The notes under the pieces were generated by a model, which was given only the letters and a program-made list of their open reading frames with translations, made no database searches and had not been told where the DNA came from. A stretch of DNA of 64,000 nt from Lachnospiraceae bacterium V9D3004 (GTDB taxonomy: Bacteria; Bacillota; Clostridia; Lachnospirales; Lachnospiraceae). The DNA is taken from positions 48,772 through 112,771 of the forward strand of contig JHWW01000011.1 of the NCBI GenBank assembly GCA_000621985.1. The letters run 5' to 3'. Position numbers and translations under genes: made by a program. The first letter of the stretch is position 1, and each line of letters starts with the position of its first letter. Below, one piece after another: positions 7,996 through 15,569 of the stretch.

Positions 7996-9729
7996 TCACG
8001 CCCCCTTTATCTTCCATGTACTTGCACTTACGGATGCGTCCCAGAACCTCTTATATTCAGGACAGGTTGAAAGAAGATCATCATGCTTATCCATCGCTAT
8101 ACAATGTCCTTCTTTCATTACACATATCTTATCCGCATTCTTTACGGTTGATAATCTGTGAGCAATGACAAGAACCGTCTTATCCTTTATGATCTCGTCA
8201 ATTGCTGCATTCATCTTTCCTTCATTTTCCGGATCCATGAATGCTGTAGCTTCGTCAAGAACAATTATAGGCGCATCTTTCAGAATGGCTCTCGCAAGAG
8301 ATATTCTCTGTCTCTCACCTCCGGACAACTGCTTTCCGCCATCACCTGCCTGTGTATATATTCCCTTAGGAAGCCTCTCAAAGAACTCATTGCACTGAGC
8401 CCTTGCTGCCGCATCCAGTACCTCCTCCTTTGTTGCATCCGGTTTTCCTATGAGAATATTATCATAAAGCGTCGTATTGAACAGGAACTGTTCCTGCGAA
8501 ACATAAGCTACCTGATCATTAAGAGCCTCAAGCGTCATATCCGTTATATCCTGTCCTCCGATACGTATTGATCCCCCATCAAGATCATAGTAATGGACAA
8601 GAAGCTTTGCCAACGTTGATTTTCCGCTGCCTGACTCCCCAACAAGCGCAGTTGTTGTTCCCTGTTTCAACTCCAGACTTACACCATGAAGCACCTCTTC
8701 TTCATTATATCCAAACCTCACATCTTCAAAAGTTACATCTCTGTCAGTACCTTTAAAAGCAGAATTTCCTTCCTTTAGGGGTGGATGTTCCATCAGCTTT
8801 TCAAGTTCATCGATCTTATAATCAAGCTGTGGGAACTTGCCTGCAAAGTTTAGAGCCTTCAAAACCGACGGGCCAACTGCAAATGACATGCACAATACAA
8901 GGATCAGCTTGTCAAGAGTGAGCATTTCCGAAAGAACCATTGCGGAACCGACAGGAAGCATAAGAAGTGCGAGGCACGGCAGGATACTTGCATACATCGC
9001 CATCCACGGCCAGCATACTTTATACCACGCAATGGTAAAGTCACGGTATTCCCTGACCACTTCACCGAATCTTTTATAGGAATCGCCATCTTTATTGAAG
9101 ACTTTTACAACTTCCATTCCATTAACATATTCGACGATCGTATTATTCATCCTTGCAGCAGATTCATAATAATCATTCATTTTTGCCATGCCTGATCTCA
9201 TCATCATACCCATGGCGATCATACCAAGAATTAACGGAACAAGCGATAACAGTCCCATCTTCCAATCAACTATGAACATGAGTATTATGATGATAATCGG
9301 TATAAATATATTGGCTATACCTTCAGGGATTGCATGGGCGAGAAGAAGTTCTATCTGATCGATATCATCCGTGAATATCTTCTTGATCCTTCCCGTTCCA
9401 AGCTCTTTTATATTGCCGAGCGGCTGTTTTTCAAGCTTTCCCTGCAGTGATGAACGAAGATTTTTTAAGGTATTGTAAGCACTGATATGAGAGAACTCAA
9501 GCCCCTTTACATAGGAAAATGCATACAACATCTCACATACAGCCACCGCTAAAACTCTTATCATCACATAATCAAGACCAATGCTTTCTCCTCTTGTGAG
9601 CGGAGCAATGATCTGATACAGGAAAAAGTATGGGATTATATTTGCTATAATCCCAAATGACATCATGATAGCCGCCCATATAGTGTACTTCTTATATTCT
9701 CCGATATATGGAGCTACTTTTTTTAACAT
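7996..9729 (-). CDS. ABC exporter-fold half-transporter, pair 3 first subunit
   Basis: A 577-residue half-transporter starting MLKKVAPYIGEYK. The ATG at 9729 is preferred over upstream codons because an AGAGG site lies 9 bases before it and 16 bases after the flavodoxin stop. Six membrane segments occupy about residues 1-300, followed by Walker A GESGSGKST, signature LSGGERQR, Walker B IIVLDEATAFMDPE and AHRLS. The D-loop FMDPE departs from SALD, as in YbtPQ-like subunits. It pairs with the gene at 6259-7992 and shares its transcript with the truncated flavodoxin under operators B and C. Confidence 0.85.
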   Translation of the reverse strand: MLKKVAPYIGEYKKYTIWAAIMMSFGIIANIIPYFFLYQIIAPLTRGESIGLDYVMIRVLAVAVCEMLYAFSYVKGLEFSHISAYNTLKNLRSSLQGKLEKQPLGNIKELGTGRIKKIFTDDIDQIELLLAHAIPEGIANIFIPIIIIILMFIVDWKMGLLSLVPLILGMIAMGMMMRSGMAKMNDYYESAARMNNTIVEYVNGMEVVKVFNKDGDSYKRFGEVVREYRDFTIAWYKVCWPWMAMYASILPCLALLMLPVGSAMVLSEMLTLDKLILVLCMSFAVGPSVLKALNFAGKFPQLDYKIDELEKLMEHPPLKEGNSAFKGTDRDVTFEDVRFGYNEEEVLHGVSLELKQGTTTALVGESGSGKSTLAKLLVHYYDLDGGSIRIGGQDITDMTLEALNDQVAYVSQEQFLFNTTLYDNILIGKPDATKEEVLDAAARAQCNEFFERLPKGIYTQAGDGGKQLSGGERQRISLARAILKDAPIIVLDEATAFMDPENEGKMNAAIDEIIKDKTVLVIAHRLSTVKNADKICVMKEGHCIAMDKHDDLLSTCPEYKRFWDASVSASTWKIKGA

Positions 9730-9745
9730 AATGATGTTCCTCTTT

Positions 9746-10042
9746 TCAACACAAAGCTTTTCCAAGACCCTTGCATTCCGTTATTGCATCATCGTCAGGT
9801 GCGTTATTAGCCATAACTCCGTCCATAATCAGATTAGCTCCGGCCGTATTACATCTGTCCTCCCAATCTCTCATCCATTGTCCGTCACCCCATCCGTAAG
9901 AACCGAACAAACCGATCTTCTTGCCCGATAACGATCCTTCAACCTCAGTGAACATTGGATCGAATTCACCTTCTTCCAAAACTTCAGCCCCCATTGCAGG
10001 ACATCCGAATGCTATGGCATCATATTCTGCTACTTTACTCAT
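9746..10042 (-). pseudogene. Flavodoxin lacking its FMN phosphate loop
   Basis: The 98 residues match a short-chain flavodoxin from about residue 45 to the end: KVAEYDAIAFGCPAMGAEVLEE, SLSGKKIGLFGSYGWGDGQWM, and a normal C-terminus. A full protein is about 140 residues and starts with a beta strand and the T/S-x-T-G-x-T loop that holds the FMN phosphate; here the start codon and AAGGAAGG site lead straight into KVAEYDA. Binding loops 2 and 3 (CPAMG, GSYGWG) are intact. It is translatable but unlikely to hold FMN normally. It leads the operon with ABC pair 3. Confidence 0.7.
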
Positions 10043-10075
10043 TGTGTAATCCTTCCTTTCTGTAATGTTTAATTA

Positions 10076-10091
10076 GTTAGCTATAACTAAC
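10076..10091. promoter_or_regulatory. TetR-type operator, copy C
   Basis: GTTAGC-TATA-ACTAAC, one mismatch from the GTTAGT-N4-ACTAAC consensus. It is in the leader of the flavodoxin gene, 90 bases downstream of copy B on the minus strand, so two dimers could bind this region. Confidence 0.65.
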
Positions 10092-10100
10092 TCTGTTTTA

Positions 10101-10151
10101 AATAATAAACAACTAATTTGACCAATGCTGAATAATTAGCTGTTTATTATT
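10101..10151. repeat. Long inverted repeat between operators B and C
   Basis: AATAATAAACA pairs perfectly with TGTTTATTATT, and the inner CTAATT/AATTAG extends the stem to about 18 bp with one mismatch. It is A/T-rich and not followed by a U-run, so it is not a classical terminator. It lies in the leader RNA exactly between the two operators. Confidence 0.5.
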
Positions 10152-10161
10152 CGTTAATGCA

Positions 10162-10210
10162 TATAGTTAGTTGCCACTAACTATATTATCATACATTTGA
10201 ATTTTGTCAA
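10162..10210 (-). promoter_or_regulatory. Promoter of the flavodoxin/ABC unit with TetR-type operator, copy B
   Basis: TTGACA (10210-10205), a 16-base spacer and TAATAT (10188-10183) form a promoter. The operator TATAGTTAGT-TGCC-ACTAACTATA (10162-10185) has perfect 10-bp arms and overlaps the -10 box and start point, the usual place for repression. It is the best copy of the motif. Confidence 0.75.
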
Positions 10211-10228
10211 GAACTATTATGAAAACGC

Positions 10229-11965
10229 CTACGCGATCTTCCAGGATATTGCTTCCTTCCTGTCCTTTATAAATCTCTTATATATGCCATCCTTTGCCAT
10301 AAGCTCATCGTGAGTTCCCTGCTCGGTTATCTTACCGTCGGCAATGACAAGTATCCTGTCTGCATGTCTTACTGTCTTAAGCCTGTGAGCTATCATTATT
10401 ATCGTCTTATTTTTAGTAAGCTCTTCCACTGCTTTTACGAGCTCAGCTTCATTTTCCGGATCCACATTGGCAGTAGCTTCATCAAGTATTATAACGGGAC
10501 TGTCCTTCATTATCGCGCGTGCTATGGATATTCTCTGCTTCTCTCCTCCGGACAGAGATGCTCCTCCCTCTCCGATAACGGTATCATAGCCATCGGGAAG
10601 ACTTATGATAAAGTCATGACACCTTGCTTTCTTAGCAGCATCCATAACCTTCTCCATCGGTGCATCCGGATCTCCGAAACGTATATTGTTCGCGATAGTA
10701 TCCTCGAACAGATATACATTTTGGAACACAAAGCTGAAGTTTTTCATCAGACTGTCAAAACTGTATTCCTTAACATTCTTTCCGCCTAACAGCACTTCTC
10801 CTTCTCCAACATCCCAGAATCGTGACATGAGATAAGTAAGCGTCGTCTTACCTCCACCCGAAGGTCCTACAATAGCCGTTGTTGTATTGGCCGGGATCTT
10901 TACCGATACGTGGTCAATTATCTTCCTCTCTTCATATGCAAACGATACATTCTTAAGCTCTATATCCATACCGGCAGGGGTTACATCTTCTCCGTCTATA
11001 TCCATAGGTGGCAATGAGAGCACTTCATTGGCCTGACTTACAACTATATTGACATTCCTCATTAACGCCGAGAAACCACCCATCATATCAAGGCTTTCAT
11101 ATATCATAAATGATGAGATTATCATGAGAACGGCATACAGAAGCGGCATGCTTCCGTTCATGTAAAAATATACCGAAGCAATGCCCATTACCACTCCCGT
11201 AAGTTTCGTTGCGATACCCTGAAGACACATCCACGGAATGACCGTATATTCCAGTTTTGTGTCTGCTGCCTGCTTTTCATCGATCGCATTCTCAAGCTTC
11301 TTTGCAGTCTTATCGGTAAGATTGAAGTTCTTAACTTCTGCGATTCCCTGAACATATTCAATGACCGCACTTACAAGACTCTCATCGGCTCTTGCTTTCC
11401 TCGGTGCCGCGGGAATTGTCGCTTTCTGCATCATCGTATTGAAAAATGAGAATATGCCTACTCCAAGAAGCAGGATCAATGCAATTCTTATATCGAATGC
11501 AAGGAGGAATAAAAATATGACACCTGTCGTAATAATTCCCTGTGTTGTTATCATGACCACAAGAGTTGCAACATCTGCAAGCTGCTCCATAGTATTGGTT
11601 GTAATATTGGTTATTCTTCCCAGACTGTTCGCATTGAAGAATCCCATAGGAAGGTATCTCAGATGCTCCGCTATCTCGATCCTCTTTCCCGAACATGTAT
11701 TATATCCCGCCTCTGTCTGAAGCATAGTCGTTTTAAGGCCAACACATACCTGTCCCGCTATCGAAAAACACATGATCCCAAACGACAACCACACATTATT
11801 CATGCTCATGTTGTTTTCAAGAATTCCCTGTAATATTACTGCTATAGCCGGTATTTTTAAGGTCGCGAATATAGCCTTCAGCACTCCGAGAAGCATTGCC
11901 TTTATGAGTTTTTTTCTGTTTATCTCGTTACTGAAACCAAAATATAATTTTAATGTTGCAAACAT
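10229..11965 (-). CDS. ABC exporter-fold half-transporter, pair 2 second subunit
   Basis: A 578-residue half-transporter. The ATG at 11965 is chosen because it overlaps the stop of the upstream partner (TAATG) and has a GGAGGTG site. There are six membrane segments, then Walker A GPSGGGKTT, signature LSGGEKQR, Walker B VIILDEATANVDPE and AHRLKT. All catalytic residues look intact. It should form a heterodimer with the protein at 11965-13719. It ends the four-ABC unit that begins at 17405. Substrate unknown. Confidence 0.85.
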   Translation of the reverse strand: MFATLKLYFGFSNEINRKKLIKAMLLGVLKAIFATLKIPAIAVILQGILENNMSMNNVWLSFGIMCFSIAGQVCVGLKTTMLQTEAGYNTCSGKRIEIAEHLRYLPMGFFNANSLGRITNITTNTMEQLADVATLVVMITTQGIITTGVIFLFLLAFDIRIALILLLGVGIFSFFNTMMQKATIPAAPRKARADESLVSAVIEYVQGIAEVKNFNLTDKTAKKLENAIDEKQAADTKLEYTVIPWMCLQGIATKLTGVVMGIASVYFYMNGSMPLLYAVLMIISSFMIYESLDMMGGFSALMRNVNIVVSQANEVLSLPPMDIDGEDVTPAGMDIELKNVSFAYEERKIIDHVSVKIPANTTTAIVGPSGGGKTTLTYLMSRFWDVGEGEVLLGGKNVKEYSFDSLMKNFSFVFQNVYLFEDTIANNIRFGDPDAPMEKVMDAAKKARCHDFIISLPDGYDTVIGEGGASLSGGEKQRISIARAIMKDSPVIILDEATANVDPENEAELVKAVEELTKNKTIIMIAHRLKTVRHADRILVIADGKITEQGTHDELMAKDGIYKRFIKDRKEAISWKIA

Positions 11966-13719
11966 TATGCCACCTCCGAATCTTTTGAAGAAATATGTGC
12001 ATTCCACATCTCTCTGTACAGAGCCGACTTACCGAGTAATTCTTCCTGGGTACCCGTAATCTCAACCCTTCCGTCATTTATAACTACTATCTGGTCTGCA
12101 GACACGATCGTAGACAGCCTGTGAGCAATAACGATAAGGGTTCTTCCGGACACAAGCTTTGCAACAGAACGCTGTACAAGCGCCTCATTCTCGGGATCGG
12201 TATATGCTGTTGCTTCATCAAGAATCACCACGGGAGCATCTTTAAGCATGGCTCTTGCAATACTTATCCTCTGTCTCTCACCGCCTGAGAGATGTCCTCC
12301 GGCACCTCCGGCAACAGTGTTATAACCATTCTCAAGCTTCAATATAAAATCATGACATCCGCAAGCCTTTGCAGCGCTGATCACTTCCTCATCGGTCGCA
12401 TCCGGTCTTCCCATTCTGATATTCTCCATGACCGATTCATCGAACAGATAATTATCCTGTGACACATATGCAATATTGCTGTTATAATCATCAAGCGGTA
12501 TATCCCTTATATCAACACCACCGTAAGTAATCGAACCTTCATCTACATCCCAGAACGATGCTATAAGTTTGGCAATTGTTGATTTACCGGAACCCGAAGG
12601 CCCTACAAATGCATTGACCGTTCCCTCTCTTATCGTAAGATCTATTCCGTGAAGCACTTCCTGTTCTTTATAACCAAAATGTACATTCTTCAATTCTATC
12701 GTGTTTCCTTCCGGTTTTTTTGTCATTGAAGAAGGACGCTTAAGTTCCCTCTTCTCAAGAATAGCCGCTACCTCTCCGATTATCGAACCGGCTTTTGACA
12801 TATTATCCATATGCCCCGACACTACCATGAATGGTGACACAAGACCCATTGTAAGGATTATAAGCATCAGCGCATCAGAACCGGTCACATTGCCGTTTAT
12901 GTAATACCATCCCGTAAATGGAAGCAGTGTGAGAAGCTGCGCCGGCATGAGTGCCAGTGCAAGATTCTGCCACAGATTACAACGCCTCATCCATTCAATA
13001 AAACAGTCAGCGCCTTCTTTTGCCGCCACTTCGAATTTTTCATATGACGATCTTGTCTTGCCGAAAGCTTTGATAACTTCAATTCCGTTAATATATTCAA
13101 CTGCGGTATCATTTAATGCTTTCGTCTTTACTATGGTATTGTTAAAACTATCCCCTGAACCTGCCATCATCAGACCGAAGAACACCAGTCCTATCGGAAC
13201 ACTTATAAATGAAATAAGCGTAAGCTGCCAGTTTATCCTAAGCATCATTATGAATATTCCGACAGGCACTATACAGTTGGATATTACTTCCGGAATGATA
13301 TGAGCCAGAGTTGTTTCTATGGAATCTACACGTTCTATGATTATATTCTTATACGATCCGGAAGAAGCATCCAACACATCGCCCAACGGCATGCGACTGA
13401 GCTTCTTTGTAAGTCTTCTCCTTATCTCTGCAAGAACCCCGAATGTTGCTTTGTGAGACATTGTTGTTGATATTGTATGAAATACCTTGTTGATGACCCA
13501 GCATATTGCTATATATCCGCATTGAACAAGATAATATTGCATATCCTGCTTTCCCTCTATAAGAGAGCTTACAATATTCGCAACGAACAGATAGGGAACG
13601 AATCCTGCGGTCACGCTTATCGTAGCCATTATAACGCTTACAATATACGCGCCCTTATTCATACCTGCGAATTCCATAACCCATGAGATCGTGGATCTTT
13701 GTTTTTTTTCTTTTTTCAA
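11965..13719 (-). CDS. ABC exporter-fold half-transporter, pair 2 first subunit
   Basis: A 584-residue half-transporter with a TTG start (13719) behind a GAGGGTG site. The N-terminus is very basic (KKEKKQRS), followed by six membrane segments, Walker A GPSGSGKST, signature LSGGERQR, Walker B VVILDEATAYTDPE and AHRLS. It starts 16 bases after the microprotein gene and overlaps its partner by one base. Its D-loop (YTDPE) is the variant also seen in the first subunits of the other pairs, which hints that all three pairs arose by duplication of one pair. Confidence 0.85.
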   Translation of the reverse strand: MKKEKKQRSTISWVMEFAGMNKGAYIVSVIMATISVTAGFVPYLFVANIVSSLIEGKQDMQYYLVQCGYIAICWVINKVFHTISTTMSHKATFGVLAEIRRRLTKKLSRMPLGDVLDASSGSYKNIIIERVDSIETTLAHIIPEVISNCIVPVGIFIMMLRINWQLTLISFISVPIGLVFFGLMMAGSGDSFNNTIVKTKALNDTAVEYINGIEVIKAFGKTRSSYEKFEVAAKEGADCFIEWMRRCNLWQNLALALMPAQLLTLLPFTGWYYINGNVTGSDALMLIILTMGLVSPFMVVSGHMDNMSKAGSIIGEVAAILEKRELKRPSSMTKKPEGNTIELKNVHFGYKEQEVLHGIDLTIREGTVNAFVGPSGSGKSTIAKLIASFWDVDEGSITYGGVDIRDIPLDDYNSNIAYVSQDNYLFDESVMENIRMGRPDATDEEVISAAKACGCHDFILKLENGYNTVAGGAGGHLSGGERQRISIARAMLKDAPVVILDEATAYTDPENEALVQRSVAKLVSGRTLIVIAHRLSTIVSADQIVVINDGRVEITGTQEELLGKSALYREMWNAHISSKDSEVA

Positions 13720-13735
13720 CTATGTCACCCTCTTC

Positions 13736-13816
13736 CTATCTCTTCTTATATCCTGTCACCATTGCCATAAAGAAACACCATACAGCCGCCCATGCAAAAA
13801 ACTTATGCCATTTCAT
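13736..13816 (-). CDS. 26-residue membrane microprotein between ABC pairs
   Basis: A short frame, MKWHKFFAWAAVWCFFMAMVTGYKKR in two blocks (MKWHKFFAWAAVW, then CFFMAMVTGYKKR), with a GGGAG site 8 bases before its ATG. It has a single hydrophobic segment flanked by Lys and His, as expected of a one-pass membrane peptide. It sits exactly in the 114-base gap between ABC pairs 1 and 2, whose other junctions overlap or are a few bases. A small ABC-associated subunit or regulator is an inference. Confidence 0.6.
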   Translation of the reverse strand: MKWHKFFAWAAVWCFFMAMVTGYKKR

Positions 13817-13833
13817 ATGTAACATCTCCCTTC

Positions 13834-15567
13834 TCACATCTTCCACTCCTGTGTAACCATCTGCTGCCTTACCATATTCGCATATATACCGTCTGCCTTC
13901 TTAAGATCTGCAGGCGCTCCCTGCTCAGCAACCACACCGTCTTTTAACACAACTATATTGTCTGCTCCTGCTATGGTCCTCATCCTGTGGGCGATAATAA
14001 GAACAGTCTTATCCTTTATGAGCTTTGACAAGGCCTGCTGGATCGTCGTCTCATTTTCAACATCAAGAGATGCGGTCGCTTCATCAAGAAGTATAACGGG
14101 CGCATCTTTTAAAAATGCTCTTGCGATCGATATACGCTGCCTCTCTCCTCCGGATAATTCGCTTCCGTTCTCTCCTATCACTGTATCGTATCCATCGGGG
14201 AGTTTACTTACGAACTCGTCACAATTCGCAAGTTTGGATGCTCTTATTACTTCCTCATCGGTAGCGCCTTTTTTACCGATCCTGATATTCTCCATAATAG
14301 AATTATTGAACAGCGTAACATCCTGGAATACTATGGAGTAAGCCGAGAACAAAGTCTCCGGATCAATTCCCGATATATCCATTCCTCCAAGTCTTATCGT
14401 TCCGCCGGTAACGTCCCAGAATCTTGCCGCCAATCTTGATACCGTGGTCTTGCCTCCTCCGCTCGGTCCGATAAGGGCCGTTACCTTGCCCTGTTTAGCA
14501 GTAAATGACACATCCTTAAGCACTTCCGTATCATCGTTGTATGAGAAGCTTACATGATCGAATTGTATATCATATCCCTTGTTGGTCATCTTGTCGGAAC
14601 CGGTCTGCAATTCATACGAAAGCACTTCATCAAGCCTCTCGCACTGTACATCGGTTGCAATTATGGCCGCAAAGTTCTGCAGCGTTATCTGCATCGGATC
14701 ATACAGCCTTGATACGATCATGAGGAACATGACGAATGTAAGAAGCGTTATCTCACCGTCAGCATAGAGAATTCCTCCCGCAAGCGCCGTAGTTCCTATT
14801 CCGAACTTGAGTAATATTGCAGCAAGATTTACATATATTGCTAGATTAAGTTCTGTGAATAAAGCCTGTTTCTCAACTTTTTTGATCTTAACATCAAGCC
14901 CCTCCATGTAACGGTCTGCAGCATTATTGGTGCGAAGATCTCTCACCGATTCAAGGCATTCCTGTATCCCGTCGGCAAGGTCCATCTTAATACGGTTATT
15001 CTTCTTAACGGCCGCCTTCTGGGCCCCGGAGGATGTGATTATTATTATAAATGCAACCGGTATCACCCAAAAGCATGCAAGCACCATTCTCCAGTCAAAG
15101 AATATAAATAAACTTATGCCGACAAGCATTGTCGAGATAACCGCACCGATAAGCTCAGGGATCCAGTGGCTTGAAGCCGTCTCGATCTGGGCACAGTCTG
15201 ACATTATTGTAGTAGTAAGATCTGCGATATTCTTCTTACCAAAGAACGACAGTGGAATCTTTCTTAATCTCTCTGCCAGTGTTTTCCTTCTTACTCCGCT
15301 CTCTCTGTATGTAGACAGGAATGTTGCATTATACTGTATCAGATTCGTGACTAACATAAGGATTATGACAACAGCACCCGACAAAACATATATCCCTATC
15401 CGGTCATTTGTAAGTCTGTCTTCAAGAAGATCTCCGATAAGCATATACAATATTCCCGCCGGCATCATAAGCACGATATTCGTTATCGTTACGCTTATGC
15501 ATGCCTTGATCATATCTACCGCGCCGTCGCGTGAAAGCGCATATTTATGTTGTAATCTCTCCACCAT
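13834..15567 (-). CDS. ABC exporter-fold half-transporter, pair 1 second subunit
   Basis: A 577-residue half-transporter with six membrane segments in the first 310 residues, Walker A GPSGGGKTT, signature LSGGERQR, Walker B VILLDEATASLDVE and AHRMRT. It begins 2 bases after its partner gene (15570-17405) stops, so translation is coupled. The D-loop SLD is the standard type, unlike that of its partner. It is followed by the microprotein gene. Confidence 0.85.
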   Translation of the reverse strand: MVERLQHKYALSRDGAVDMIKACISVTITNIVLMMPAGILYMLIGDLLEDRLTNDRIGIYVLSGAVVIILMLVTNLIQYNATFLSTYRESGVRRKTLAERLRKIPLSFFGKKNIADLTTTIMSDCAQIETASSHWIPELIGAVISTMLVGISLFIFFDWRMVLACFWVIPVAFIIIITSSGAQKAAVKKNNRIKMDLADGIQECLESVRDLRTNNAADRYMEGLDVKIKKVEKQALFTELNLAIYVNLAAILLKFGIGTTALAGGILYADGEITLLTFVMFLMIVSRLYDPMQITLQNFAAIIATDVQCERLDEVLSYELQTGSDKMTNKGYDIQFDHVSFSYNDDTEVLKDVSFTAKQGKVTALIGPSGGGKTTVSRLAARFWDVTGGTIRLGGMDISGIDPETLFSAYSIVFQDVTLFNNSIMENIRIGKKGATDEEVIRASKLANCDEFVSKLPDGYDTVIGENGSELSGGERQRISIARAFLKDAPVILLDEATASLDVENETTIQQALSKLIKDKTVLIIAHRMRTIAGADNIVVLKDGVVAEQGAPADLKKADGIYANMVRQQMVTQEWKM

Positions 15568-15569
15568 CT

